Positions 6,164-15,630 of a stretch of DNA of 64,000 bases are shown in pieces. Every line of letters begins with the position of its first letter. The stretch's first letter is position 1. Below the pieces are notes generated by a model, which had not been told where the DNA came from, made no database searches, and worked only from the letters and a program-made list of their open reading frames with translations. Source of the DNA: a virus; the IMG/VR virus record IMGVR_UViG_3300028269_000003, positions 1 to 64,000 of that record; one strand, 5' to 3'. A program made the translations under genes and the position numbers.

Positions 6164-6442
6164 TTATAGTTTTGATGCTTCAATAAATAATGCGTCTAGC
6201 ATTTCATCTGTTAATCCCAATCCACCAGCTAATCCATAAACTAAGAATGAATCTCTCTCAACATTAGATGAAAATTCCCATTCAATTTCCGCTTTTTCTC
6301 TCTGTTCTTTTATTGGCATTAAAGAGATTGTTTCATCAACCAAGTGGAGTAACCCCTTGTTATAGAGAGCTAATCTAGCCTGTCGCATTGAAACTGACTT
6401 AGGGACAATGACTGGCTCAGGTTTTATCTTAATCAAGCTCAT
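6164..6442 (-). CDS. Tail-fibre-associated protein with SMRQARLAL domain (92 aa)
   Basis: From residue 18 the protein shows SMRQARLALYNKGLL ... EIEWEF ... LGLTDEMLDALF, a C-terminal domain common in small proteins next to phage fibres. The same domain ends the phage B protein at 41339-41743, although the two tails are unrelated. Probably a fibre assembly or accessory factor. ATGA overlap with its upstream neighbour. Confidence 0.6.
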   Translation of the reverse strand: MSLIKIKPEPVIVPKSVSMRQARLALYNKGLLHLVDETISLMPIKEQREKAEIEWEFSSNVERDSFLVYGLAGGLGLTDEMLDALFIEASKL

Positions 6443-6705
6443 AGTTTTTGTTCTCCTATCCCATCAGTTAAATCTGATTCTTCAACATACCATCTTGAAC
6501 GAAACTTTTGGTCAATATTAGGGATTCCATGTTCATTAAATGTTCCATCTAATGGCAACTCTTCAATGTTAACAATTTTATATTTTCTTCCTAAAGGAAC
6601 AGATTTTTTTGCAATCGTGTTAATGTCATAATCTGACAGAGCTTGTTCTGTTGGGTAAACAATACTAACGCTATTAACATCGTTATTATAAATAATTACT
6701 TGCAT
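6439..6705 (-). CDS. Tail-fibre accessory protein (88 aa)
   Basis: Start follows AAGGAT. Begins MQVIIYNNDVNSVSIVYPT and has a C-terminal patch FRSRWYVEESDL, a layout seen in small proteins encoded after fibres. Lies between the fibre gene and the SMRQARLAL protein, to which it is coupled. Exact role unknown. Confidence 0.5.
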   Translation of the reverse strand: MQVIIYNNDVNSVSIVYPTEQALSDYDINTIAKKSVPLGRKYKIVNIEELPLDGTFNEHGIPNIDQKFRSRWYVEESDLTDGIGEQKL

Positions 6706-6714
6706 ATTTTATCC

Positions 6715-8211
6715 TTAACCAAAAATAGCCACTGTAACAATGTTTGGGTCAACAGCCGCTCCAGTGTTTGCAACCGTAGTCGTAAATCTAAATGCAGAGG
6801 TAGTCGGCGCTGCTGAAATGTTACATACCCTATTAACCCCGCCGGTAGTTTCGCCAGTAAGGGCAATTCCTGAATAGTTAGCATCTGGCATAGCTGTCGT
6901 AAAGTTTACAGTATAATCGCCAGTGTTATTATCAGTAATGCTAGAAACATTGCCAGAGCCGTTAATCGCAACCGTGCCAGAACCATTAAATCTTACCCAT
7001 GCTCGGCAAGCAAACATAGGAGCATCACCTAATGCGTTTAATGCTGTTGAAATGTTAGATTGACCGCCAGCAGGAGCAACTCTAGTCGGTGCTGTTGCCC
7101 ATACGCCAGCAGTAGCCTGAGTGATTCTAATATACCCTAATACACGATAAGCAACGTTACTTCGACCTGTTGTTGAATAGGCAACTAATGCACTGTCTGA
7201 CCCTGTGCCGACTGTTGTGGTAGATATTAGACCTGATTCATCGAGGTTAATACCACCGGCAACGTTAATAACTGCCGCCTCAATCGTTCCTGCATTGTTG
7301 ATAGCCAATACCGCCAATCTAGCCATAGTAGCGTTTGCAGTTCCTAAAGTAGCCGTATTTGGCACAACAACCGTTGCCGCAGAGGATAAAACAACGGTTT
7401 CAGGCGTTCCATCTGTTAGTGTTGTTGAGCGAAATTGTAAAGTGCAAGGATTTACGGTAATCGTTAAAGCGTTTGCAGCAACTGATGCATCAATGTCTTG
7501 CAAAGGTTTAAACCGCAAGTTTGTAGCCAGTTTAGTTTCTGTAACATTAGCATCTGCTATCTTTGCTGTGGTTACGGCATTATTTTGTATCTTGTTGGTA
7601 GAAACTGAATTATCCGCTAGATTTGTTGATTGAATCAAAAATAAAGAAGTATCAACTGGCGTAATTAAACCTAATTCAACTCTAGTCAATCCAGAATCTA
7701 ATGCGCCACTATCTAAAACAACTGTGATTGTAGTCAATGAAGTAAAAACTGCATTTGAAATATAGCCATACACAGTGCCAGCCGTTACGGTAGCCCTAAA
7801 TCGTCTGTTAATTTGATATTGTGTTGTTTGGTCGCCGGGCAAACTAAAGCTCGTACCTGAAATATAAGTAGGCGTAATGCCGTAATCCACCCATTGAGAT
7901 AGCGCAACCGTAGCATCGTTAATACCAGTGATGTTGTCTATCGTTCTGATTGGGCTAGTTGGCGGGTCTGTATCGTCAGAAGGGGCAAAAACAAACTTGT
8001 ATGACGCACCTTCCGTTAACCAAATAGGTTGTGCAGGCTCCCCTCTAGAATCTAACACGATAGGATTAGGTTGCTGTGTAATGCCAGCCTCATCTGTAAA
8101 AGTTGCTTGTTTAGTTGAGCTTCCTGCAACATAAGTGAATAGCTTTGCACCGTTTGCAGGGATGCCATTAATTAGCTGTGCGTCATTAAAAATCGGTGCG
8201 AGCTTTGCCAT
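6715..8211 (-). CDS. Tail fibre / receptor-binding protein (498 aa)
   Basis: The N-terminal ~110 residues (LAPIFNDAQLINGIPANGAKLFTY ... FVFAPSDDTDPPTSP, described in two parts) resemble particle-binding domains of podoviral fibres. A central DNSVSTNKIQNNAVTTAKI stretch is the repetitive helical linker common in fibres. The rest is Thr/Ala/Val-rich beta structure. It occupies the tailspike position of the P22 order. No enzymatic motif recognised. Confidence 0.75.
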   Translation of the reverse strand: MAKLAPIFNDAQLINGIPANGAKLFTYVAGSSTKQATFTDEAGITQQPNPIVLDSRGEPAQPIWLTEGASYKFVFAPSDDTDPPTSPIRTIDNITGINDATVALSQWVDYGITPTYISGTSFSLPGDQTTQYQINRRFRATVTAGTVYGYISNAVFTSLTTITVVLDSGALDSGLTRVELGLITPVDTSLFLIQSTNLADNSVSTNKIQNNAVTTAKIADANVTETKLATNLRFKPLQDIDASVAANALTITVNPCTLQFRSTTLTDGTPETVVLSSAATVVVPNTATLGTANATMARLAVLAINNAGTIEAAVINVAGGINLDESGLISTTTVGTGSDSALVAYSTTGRSNVAYRVLGYIRITQATAGVWATAPTRVAPAGGQSNISTALNALGDAPMFACRAWVRFNGSGTVAINGSGNVSSITDNNTGDYTVNFTTAMPDANYSGIALTGETTGGVNRVCNISAAPTTSAFRFTTTVANTGAAVDPNIVTVAIFG

Positions 8212-8255
8212 TTTATTTCCTTTTAAAATTAAATAATGTGTGCTATGTTATAGAA

Positions 8256-8333
8256 ATGAACATTAGCCCAATACAATTAGGTGCAATTATTGTATTTATT
8301 TTAATTGCCTGCATTTTCAGAGGTCGCTCCTAA
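8256..8333 (+). CDS. Possible 25-aa membrane peptide on the opposite strand
   Basis: In the gap between fibre and ejection genes, the + strand encodes MNISPIQLGAI then a hydrophobic run VFILIACIF and RGRS. Its 3' end overlaps the end of the leftward ejection gene. The ribosome site is weak. Reported because the hydrophobic pattern is clean; it may be chance. Confidence 0.2.
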   Translation: MNISPIQLGAIIVFILIACIFRGRS

Positions 8334-10349
8334 TCCAAGAAGTATGCCTATTGGTGCATTTTTAGTGGATTTAACCTTTACTGGCTTAACAGTTATCCCT
8401 TTAACTGGATTAAGCGCATTTCTTGATTGCGTTGCCACGATTACATCTTTTGCAGGGTCTGAAACTAAAGCGCCTCCAAAAGGAATTTTCCTAATAATTG
8501 CACTGTTTGCCACTTTATCCAACATTGACATAAACAAAGCAGAGCTTGTGTTTGAGTTATTTACTGCAGAACCTGTCGGTTGGAATTTCTCATAGCTTGA
8601 AACCCTACCAATAGCTTTAAGCATTTTAATATCTTCTGGCGTAAAGAATAAATTCATCTTTTCATCCCCAATACTTTTTAAAGCATCGTTATAGCTTTTG
8701 GGCGAAAAGTTAGCAACTTCATCAGCGCTTCCACCTGTGGCTTTATTTTTTAAATACGCTAGAATCTGACCTTTAACAGTAGTCACAGCCTCTTTATTGT
8801 TACCTAGTGCTTCACGTAACGCGGCAACATCAGCAATATTAGATTTGTTTCCTGAGCCTGTAATGTAAGTCTGCACAAACTTATCAGGCTCTACTCCATC
8901 TCTAACGGCTTTTAATGCAGGTGTTTTTTCTACTATCTGCATATAGTTTCTGTTAGCTGAGCGCGCTTTATTAAATGCATCAATAGCAGTTTTCCCTTGA
9001 CCTTCAAGTAATGGCGTATTTTCTAAAGCCTCCCTTACTTTACCTAACGCAAGTCGTTCTGCGGGGTCTTTAGAGCTTCTTTGTAAAGTACCTAGATTCG
9101 TTTTTAATTGCTCTGCAACATCTACTGTGAAAGGTATTTCGCCTTTAGCGATAGCATTTAATTTGTTGCGAACATCACTAGAAATTTTACTTCCAAGTAG
9201 CGCATCATCTAATAAATTGTTAGCTGTTTGAGTAAATGTATAAGGGTCTAATTGTGCGCTTCTACCTGTTGTTTCTCTAGCTTGCTTATAATAAGAATCT
9301 ATCACTTTTTTAGTAGCAGAATCTTTAATGTTAAGAACATCAATAATTTTTGCCCCAGCCGTAGCCGCGTCATCAGAACTGGCGCCAAGTGTATTTAGAT
9401 TTGTGATTAACTTAACATCATTATCACGTTGCAAATTAGCCAAACTCTGAATTGCAGGGTCTTTGCTATTCGCCGCCATCTTTGCTAGATTTCTTTGCGC
9501 TGTTATTTCTGCTGGATTAAGTGTAAGGCTTGAACTCATTGGAGTTAACCCTGTTAACTTATAGTCAGCTAATCTACGCAAAGCATCAGGAGATAAGTTG
9601 TCGCCAGTTTTCATAGCGGCGTTAACATCTTTAATCATTGAAGATTTTACTTCGTAAGGAAGTCTGTCTAAATTAACGCCTGCTTTAGTGATTGCTTCAA
9701 AAGCTCTATCATCTGCTGTACTACCAACGATATTACGCATAGTGCTTGATATGCTTTTTCCTGCGCTTTCAATAGCAGACACTCCTATTGGCAATCCAAG
9801 CCCACCTGCAACAGACGCGGCAACTTGAACGCTAGGGCTTGCACCTTGTTCTCTAGCTTCACTTCCTGCATATCCAGCGCCAACTGAGCCTGCTGCTTGC
9901 AATCCAGCATTCTTAGATAAACTGTTTAATACATATTTAGAAATCGTAGATGATGCTAGGTTAGCTTGATTAGCTGCGCCTCCAATGATACCGCCAGTTC
10001 CAGCTAATAGTTTAGAAGCCTCTGCAACGTTTCTTTCCCTTCCAGTTTCAGGTGAAGGAAATCCAGCGCGATTCAAGAGGCTTGTTGTTGCTTGCCCTAG
10101 TGGTTTTAATTCAGTTCCAAATGCCAAATTAGAACTAGCCGCCAATGGGTCTGCAATAATCCCTAACGTATTAGCCGCGCCTTCTGCAATATACCTGCCA
10201 GTTAATCCTAATTGACGACCAAATGTTTCAACAGGCGTTCTTTCAATTTGAGGTTGCTCAACTGTTGGCTGTTCGATAGGTTGAGTTTGCGCTTGGTACT
10301 CTTCCCAAGGCTTAATCTCAGCAGTTTTATATTCTTCCCAAGGCTTCAT
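8301..10349 (-). CDS. Large DNA-ejection (internal virion) protein, P22 gp16-like position
   Basis: 682 aa from the TAATG-coupled start at 10349, which has GGAAGAA upstream; a start 5 codons earlier is possible. The N-terminus has a tandem KPWEEY motif (two copies), then Gly/Ala-rich hydrophobic helices (about 100-190) suited to membrane insertion, then a long helical body. Size and place, last of three proteins between stabilisation and fibre genes, match P22-type gp16. Sequence identity to gp16 is not evident to me. Confidence 0.65.
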   Translation of the reverse strand: MKPWEEYKTAEIKPWEEYQAQTQPIEQPTVEQPQIERTPVETFGRQLGLTGRYIAEGAANTLGIIADPLAASSNLAFGTELKPLGQATTSLLNRAGFPSPETGRERNVAEASKLLAGTGGIIGGAANQANLASSTISKYVLNSLSKNAGLQAAGSVGAGYAGSEAREQGASPSVQVAASVAGGLGLPIGVSAIESAGKSISSTMRNIVGSTADDRAFEAITKAGVNLDRLPYEVKSSMIKDVNAAMKTGDNLSPDALRRLADYKLTGLTPMSSSLTLNPAEITAQRNLAKMAANSKDPAIQSLANLQRDNDVKLITNLNTLGASSDDAATAGAKIIDVLNIKDSATKKVIDSYYKQARETTGRSAQLDPYTFTQTANNLLDDALLGSKISSDVRNKLNAIAKGEIPFTVDVAEQLKTNLGTLQRSSKDPAERLALGKVREALENTPLLEGQGKTAIDAFNKARSANRNYMQIVEKTPALKAVRDGVEPDKFVQTYITGSGNKSNIADVAALREALGNNKEAVTTVKGQILAYLKNKATGGSADEVANFSPKSYNDALKSIGDEKMNLFFTPEDIKMLKAIGRVSSYEKFQPTGSAVNNSNTSSALFMSMLDKVANSAIIRKIPFGGALVSDPAKDVIVATQSRNALNPVKGITVKPVKVKSTKNAPIGILLGLGATSENAGN

Positions 10350-11599
10350 TATTTTTTCTTCCATGATTTAGAGTCTGCTGGATTACCGCCTATATATACA
10401 TATCCATTTTTTACAGTTCCTAAAGTTGGAGCTTTAGGTGAATTTGGCATCGGTTCATTTTTTGGCATAATAGGGTCAACAGGTGGAGTATAAGCCGCTC
10501 CTGATGATTCAATCATGCCTTGAGTTGCCTGTTGTCTAGCCAATTTTTTCTGATAAATAACTTCATCACTATCGCCAATTTGAGGGAAGTAAGTTCTGAT
10601 TTCATTTTCCATTTCATCAATGCCGATAACTGCGCCTGATTCTTTTCTTAATTTAGCCCTTACCCAATCGCGTTGCGCTTGCAGTGCTTTTTGTCTGTCT
10701 GGAGAACGTGCCAAGTTTGCAGCAGTTTCACCAGCAAATCCTAAAGTTGCCTCTCCTATTCCCGGCTTTTGTTCAACAGTATCACCTAACAGATTTTCTG
10801 CCGCAACCATTCTTTGTGCGTATTGAGCAGTTGAACGCATGCCTTCTGTTAGCTTTTCTCCAGCAGATGGCTTGATTTGTTCTGAGGTCATTTTTTCACG
10901 CTGTAATGCACGATTCAGTCTGCCTTCTTTTGCAATTCTTTCATTAGAGGCAATGCTGTCCGGAGTCTGTGTTTTTGTCACAGTAGACAATGGCTTAACT
11001 TGACCTGTAATCGGGTCAATTTGTTGCGTAACCAAAGTGCCGCCAGTATCTCGCGTTTCTACTTTTCCTAATTGGTCTTTAGCATCTAAAGCACTTCTAA
11101 ACAAAGACTCTGCGCCATTTCTGATGATATTAGGGTCATCAGGTATATTGGCTGTAAACTCATTGTATTGGTCATCGTTTAACACGCCAACTTTACGAAG
11201 TTGACCAAAAGTCATTAAGGCATTTTCTTTTGTAGGATTATCTACAATAAACTTCATGCCATTGCCTATTAAACCTAGCCTTTTAGTTGCCATGTCAAAT
11301 TCAGTTTTAGCAACATCTGCTTTTTGTTTGGCAGATTCACCAAGTTGCTTATCTAACGCCGCACCTTGTTCATAAAATCCACCTTTATAGAGAGCATCGC
11401 GAGTTTTATTTAAATCCCCCGCACCTTGCTTATAAATATCTCTTAACATCATGCCTTGTTGTTCTGCCATGCGTTCACGCTCTAAACCTCTTAATCGGTC
11501 TTGTCGCATTATTTCAGCGTTTTGCAACTGGCTATCAGCTAATTGTGATTGCTGAACACTTCTATCAATGTCAGCTAAATTTATGTAGTTTACTGGCAT
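10349..11599 (-). CDS. DNA-ejection protein (416 aa), P22 gp20-like position
   Basis: N-terminal ~120 residues are a Gln/Arg-rich coiled coil (QQSQLADSQLQNAEIMRQDR). Around residue 310 it has RAKLRKESGAVIGIDEMENE and YFPQIGDS, a conserved block of phage ejection/transfer proteins. The C-terminus is Pro-rich. Second of three consecutive large genes that would be injected before the genome. Stop overlaps the next start (TAATG). Confidence 0.68.
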   Translation of the reverse strand: MPVNYINLADIDRSVQQSQLADSQLQNAEIMRQDRLRGLERERMAEQQGMMLRDIYKQGAGDLNKTRDALYKGGFYEQGAALDKQLGESAKQKADVAKTEFDMATKRLGLIGNGMKFIVDNPTKENALMTFGQLRKVGVLNDDQYNEFTANIPDDPNIIRNGAESLFRSALDAKDQLGKVETRDTGGTLVTQQIDPITGQVKPLSTVTKTQTPDSIASNERIAKEGRLNRALQREKMTSEQIKPSAGEKLTEGMRSTAQYAQRMVAAENLLGDTVEQKPGIGEATLGFAGETAANLARSPDRQKALQAQRDWVRAKLRKESGAVIGIDEMENEIRTYFPQIGDSDEVIYQKKLARQQATQGMIESSGAAYTPPVDPIMPKNEPMPNSPKAPTLGTVKNGYVYIGGNPADSKSWKKK

Positions 11600-11608
11600 G
11601 ATGATTCC

Positions 11609-12547
11609 TTATGCGTAATAAGCGCCGGGATAAGCGCCTGTTTGATTAACATCAGGATTAAATGGCGGAGTACTTACCACTGATTGATTGCCTCTACGAA
11701 TGCCGTACACCAAGTTACCTAATGCAGATTGCACAGAGTTTGCGCGATTTTCGTCACGATTTAATTGTGCTTGCCATGCGTTATTAGCAGTATTCATCGC
11801 ATTATTAGATGCTTGTGTAGCTGCACCGATTGCCATATTTCCTTGTGTTTGTGCCGCAGATAAACCTTGTCCTGATTGACCTGAAAGCATTTGATAAATT
11901 TGTTGTTTATTAGCGGCATCACGATTAAACGCATTTCCAAACTCATTAGATGCAAAGTCTTGATTATAACGATTTAGCGCTTTTAAAGCTGTTCCACTAT
12001 CATATCCCCCACGAGCAACCATAGCACGATTAATGCCTTTTTCGCCTTCTGCCATGCGGAAGTTATATCCGGGGTCTTTCACAAAGTCTGCATTAGTAAA
12101 CTCACGCAGAAGCCTACCATCACCCATTTTCCCTTCATTGTCTATCTTGTATTGCTCAAGACCTTTTTCCCAATCTGCCAAACGTTTTTGATAGATTTCA
12201 TCGGTTTTCTGCTCAACCCAACCCATGTCTGAATTGCGACCATAGTCTTTTCCATACTTAGCGAAGTGTAATGAACGAACCTCTGCTGCCGCTTGGTCGC
12301 GAGTAGGGCGTGGCGCATAACCGCTAGTATCAATTCCTAAGTATTGAGAAAGCAGTCTGTTAGCTTCCAATCCAGTGTTTAAAAAAGGTTGCGTTTGAGC
12401 TTGTGAATTTAAAATTGATTCAGTAATTCGTTGATTTTGTAATGCGGCAGCATCTTTTGCCGCACGTTCAGCAGCTTTGCTACCGCCCATAATCCCACCC
12501 AAAACTGAACCTGCTACACTTACGCCTGTTGACCAATCAAAAGCCAT
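11609..12547 (-). CDS. DNA-ejection protein (312 aa), P22 gp7-like position
   Basis: The N-terminus contains a small-residue glycine helix (VSVAGSVLGGIMGGSKAA) as in membrane-interacting ejection proteins. There follows a Gln/Ala/Asn-rich helical body containing DFVKDPGYNFRMAEGEKGI and ARGGYDSGTALKAL, a signature of transfer proteins. GGAG ribosome site. First of the three ejection genes. Confidence 0.68.
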   Translation of the reverse strand: MAFDWSTGVSVAGSVLGGIMGGSKAAERAAKDAAALQNQRITESILNSQAQTQPFLNTGLEANRLLSQYLGIDTSGYAPRPTRDQAAAEVRSLHFAKYGKDYGRNSDMGWVEQKTDEIYQKRLADWEKGLEQYKIDNEGKMGDGRLLREFTNADFVKDPGYNFRMAEGEKGINRAMVARGGYDSGTALKALNRYNQDFASNEFGNAFNRDAANKQQIYQMLSGQSGQGLSAAQTQGNMAIGAATQASNNAMNTANNAWQAQLNRDENRANSVQSALGNLVYGIRRGNQSVVSTPPFNPDVNQTGAYPGAYYA

Positions 12548-12558
12548 AATAATTTCTC

Positions 12559-12804
12559 CTAGACTACCGTTCCGCTAGCATCAACCCACACAGATGGATT
12601 TGCTGATAATAAATAAATTGGATAACCTAAATCTGTATCAAAATACGGCCTGCCTACCCATAATCCTCTTGTTGGCCTTTGTGCCGTTGTGCCTGATTGC
12701 TGCATGGCAGTTAATGTGCCAAACAATCCAGTAAAAAACTCTTGCCAACGCAACTGAACAATATTTTCAACCTGAACTGGTGATTGGTTTGGTGGTGGAT
12801 TCAT
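12559..12804 (-). CDS. Small virion protein of the tail/head interface (81 aa)
   Basis: Pro-rich start (MNPPPNQSPVQ), helix FFTGLFGTLTAM, then RPTRGLWVGRPYFDTDLGYPIYL, a motif of short particle-associated proteins near the gp10 homologue in P22-like phages. ATGA overlap with the stabilisation gene. Precise role unknown. Confidence 0.5.
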   Translation of the reverse strand: MNPPPNQSPVQVENIVQLRWQEFFTGLFGTLTAMQQSGTTAQRPTRGLWVGRPYFDTDLGYPIYLLSANPSVWVDASGTVV

Positions 12805-14435
12805 GAAGAACCTTTCCGCATTTCCAATGTTGCACCAAAAATAACACGCTTAATCGGGTCTGTGATTCTAAACTTAAATACCCAATCCCTAGCTTGACCT
12901 AATCTATGCCAATTAGCGCGAGTTTTGTACTTGCCAACTTCACCCATTGACACCCATCTTTCAACGCCATAAGTGTGACCGCCATCTTTTGAAACTTGCA
13001 TCATAATCTGCGGATTTGAGCCTTGCCCTGTCTGCAAACCTACGCCTGCCTCTAAATTTAACTGAACACTGTCACAAGTGATTCTGTCGTTGTTTTCTTC
13101 CAGATGCCTTCCTACAATTTCAAATGCAATCGGTTCGCCGTTGTCTGTGTAAGATTCAGGATTGATAGTGTAAATGTTTCCATTCTCAAAATCACTCGCC
13201 ACAATTCTATTTAGATAGTTTATGCTTAATTGTGTTCTATGTCTTGTGAGATTATTACTTTCTAAAATTGACCAGCAATTACTCAATCCATCATACAGCC
13301 ATGTTCTTTCAGCAGATGGAAAATTAAGCACAAGCATTGGATGACCACCTAGCATATAAGAGTAGGCTACACAGTCGCTAACAGATGTATATCCGTTAAT
13401 AATATGTTCCAATTCAGGGTTGGAAATCCTTTGTGGCAAATATCCATTCATACGCGCCACTATAACCTCGCCCATACGGTTTTTAGCAAGGTAGGCTAGT
13501 GTATTGTCATATTTAACGACTGATTGCCTAGCAGCGCATCCCCACTCATTAGCGCCACCTGAAATTCTCTCAAATGGAAAATCAAGACTTCCTGTGTTTG
13601 TCCAAAACTCTGTTGAAAGCTCACCAAATAAATGTAAGTTTCCGTTGTCAGACGCTACCACTACAATGTCGTCAGGGTTTGATTCTGCACTAGCAAAGTC
13701 TAATGCATCCCATAAGAAACCATTGTTAATGTCAGAAATATAGAATCTTTGAGAATCAGGAGGGTTAACAATAAAGTAACCATCTTGCCATGTAACCGTT
13801 TCAGCGCCCGGATAATCAGCATCTGTTATTTGTTGAAATTGTAAAACAGTGTAAACGCCAACAACAGAAGCCGCACCAGCAGGATTGTTTAGCATCGTAT
13901 ATTCAAATGTATTCAATCCTGTAACAGTAATATCAAATGTGCCGTTATAATCAGCAGAAACAGCACCTGAAACAGTAATTTGCATGCCACTAACCAATCC
14001 ATGAGGCGCAGCAGTTGTCATCGTAGCAACTACTCCAACATGGGTGATGCTAGAGATAGTTTGGACTGTTGGCTGAATAAATGTGTAAATCCATCCATCA
14101 ACACCATCGGTAAGCATAAGCTGGCGACCATTGTCCGCCATGTAAACTCTGCCGCTAGTCGTGTTAATTGTGCCTTTTGATGTCTTTACACCTGAGTTAT
14201 TGACTTCGTAAAACGTTCCTCTATGCACAGCATAAAAGAAATCACCTTTTTGCCATAATCCGCGTACAGGAGTTTCACCGAAAGATGTAAACAAATCTAA
14301 TCCGGGAGTGCCGTAAATTGCCACTCTTGACCTATCACCAGGAGGCTGAAACTCAAGATAGCAGTTAAGACGGTTTTGTGCAGTCACATTGACCGACTTG
14401 CCAAACATTCCAGTGCTGAATAATTCAACTTTCAT
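12801..14435 (-). CDS. Packaged-DNA stabilisation protein, P22 gp10-like
   Basis: 544 aa, somewhat longer than P22 gp10 (472). Beta-rich propeller-like repeats with RGLWQKGDFFYAVHRGTFYEV, and an insert at about residues 130-200 of SGMQITVSGAVSADYNGTF type. In P22 the protein plugs the portal after packaging. Gene order gp4-like then gp10-like is conserved here. Start overlaps the upstream stop (TAATG). Confidence 0.78.
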   Translation of the reverse strand: MKVELFSTGMFGKSVNVTAQNRLNCYLEFQPPGDRSRVAIYGTPGLDLFTSFGETPVRGLWQKGDFFYAVHRGTFYEVNNSGVKTSKGTINTTSGRVYMADNGRQLMLTDGVDGWIYTFIQPTVQTISSITHVGVVATMTTAAPHGLVSGMQITVSGAVSADYNGTFDITVTGLNTFEYTMLNNPAGAASVVGVYTVLQFQQITDADYPGAETVTWQDGYFIVNPPDSQRFYISDINNGFLWDALDFASAESNPDDIVVVASDNGNLHLFGELSTEFWTNTGSLDFPFERISGGANEWGCAARQSVVKYDNTLAYLAKNRMGEVIVARMNGYLPQRISNPELEHIINGYTSVSDCVAYSYMLGGHPMLVLNFPSAERTWLYDGLSNCWSILESNNLTRHRTQLSINYLNRIVASDFENGNIYTINPESYTDNGEPIAFEIVGRHLEENNDRITCDSVQLNLEAGVGLQTGQGSNPQIMMQVSKDGGHTYGVERWVSMGEVGKYKTRANWHRLGQARDWVFKFRITDPIKRVIFGATLEMRKGSS

Positions 14436-15133
14436 TAATACTCACCACGATTAGAATAACCGTAAATTCCTGTTAAATGTCCGACCTCTGTTTTCATGAC
14501 AGGGTCAGGCAAGTTTCTATTTCTTACGTTAGCTTTGGCCTCTGCTGTAATAGCTATTGCCTCTGGCGACATTTTCATGCCATATTCAGGCGCAATTTCC
14601 ATCGCTAAACCATAATTTAACAACCTGTTATAGCCGGGCGGGAAAGTGTATTGCGTAGTCAAATTAGCAAAGCTAGTTAATTGTTGTGTTCTGCCGATAC
14701 TGATAGTCAAATCTGATTGTGGCGCACCATATAGATAAATAGTAGCCAAAGGATAAGCGTAATCACAATAGAAGTAATTAGGGATTCCTGATTCATTGGC
14801 TTTATATGCGATATAAGCATAGTCTTGCGAATTAATCTCTTGAAGCGGATAACTCACGCCATTAAGGTTAACTACTACATGGTCAATAATAACAGGTCTA
14901 ACCGTGTCAAAATCACCTCCTACGCCTATTGTGTACGTATAAACGCTATTAACTAGCGGAAATGTTTCGGTTTCAATAGTAAATATATAGGTTTGGTCTG
15001 TTGTCCATGAGTCCAACATATCATTTAAAGACACTAAGCCATCAGATGCTTGCTCTGCCGTTGGAGTTTCGCTTTCCCCCAAAACCCCTGCTATTTTTAA
15101 AGCCTTAGTGATAATTTGCGTAGCTGATGGCAT
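14435..15133 (-). CDS. Tail accessory factor, P22 gp4-like
   Basis: Start at 15133 has AAAGGA upstream; a start 5 codons earlier is less good. The layout TQIITKALKIAGVLGE ... LVSLNDMLDSWTTD ... FPPGYNRLLNYGLAMEIAPEYG is that of the P22 tail accessory factor / head completion family, which binds the portal ring. 232 aa; P22 gp4 is 166, so loops are extended. Immediately downstream of the capsid module. Confidence 0.8.
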   Translation of the reverse strand: MPSATQIITKALKIAGVLGESETPTAEQASDGLVSLNDMLDSWTTDQTYIFTIETETFPLVNSVYTYTIGVGGDFDTVRPVIIDHVVVNLNGVSYPLQEINSQDYAYIAYKANESGIPNYFYCDYAYPLATIYLYGAPQSDLTISIGRTQQLTSFANLTTQYTFPPGYNRLLNYGLAMEIAPEYGMKMSPEAIAITAEAKANVRNRNLPDPVMKTEVGHLTGIYGYSNRGEY

Positions 15134-15190
15134 TTTGCATCCTTTCAATAAACTTTATGCTAACCCCTCTTGCGAAGGGCTAGTTAAAAC

Positions 15191-15589
15191 TTACTGAGCT
15201 GGAACTGAGCCGATTGTTGGGATAATTGCCCAATCAACTAAAGTAATGGCAGTGGCAGCAGCCGTACCATAAATAGTTACAGAGCCATCAGCAGTTACCA
15301 CACGTTCAACACGCAACAAAGTGCCATCAGCGGCAGCTTGAGCTACGCAAGCCCAAACTTTACTGTTGGCCTTAATCAAGTCGTTAGTAATCACTACTGA
15401 GCTTGCGCCGATAGGGATTGCTGCCGTACCTGAATAAGTATTGCATGTTTGAGCGCCAGTTGTAACAGACCCTACTGTGCTTGCAACAGCCAACCCTTGT
15501 GCAACCAATGCAGATTCTAGTTCTGCTGAGAACTCTCGAATAGAGCCGGCAACGTTGCCAGCATACGCTTTTAATAATTGAACAGCCAT
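15191..15589 (-). CDS. Virion-associated beta-rich protein (132 aa), possible capsid decoration
   Basis: Small-residue, Ser/Thr/Ala/Val-rich, without charged patches. Starts with AVQLLKAYAGNVAGSI and ends in an Ala-rich beta region. It sits directly after the coat gene with short hairpins on both sides (15162-15182 and 15610-15627), which suggests independent mRNA stability and high expression. Decoration is inference. Confidence 0.5.
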   Translation of the reverse strand: MAVQLLKAYAGNVAGSIREFSAELESALVAQGLAVASTVGSVTTGAQTCNTYSGTAAIPIGASSVVITNDLIKANSKVWACVAQAAADGTLLRVERVVTADGSVTIYGTAAATAITLVDWAIIPTIGSVPAQ

Positions 15590-15630
15590 GATATTTCCTT
15601 TATGAATAGCCCAAATTCATGGGCTGTATG

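Noticed and set aside
7205-7633. Long + strand open frame inside the phage A fibre gene
   Set aside because: It is antisense to a gene with clear fibre features, has no ribosome site, and its composition is the mirror of the Thr/Ala/Val repeats.
6715-8211. Diversity-generating retroelement at the fibre gene
   Set aside because: No reverse transcriptase and no template/variable repeat pair is visible in the window.
15162-15182. Hairpin after the 132-aa gene as terminator
   Set aside because: The stem is good, but no T-run follows on the minus strand, so it is more likely an mRNA stability or processing structure.
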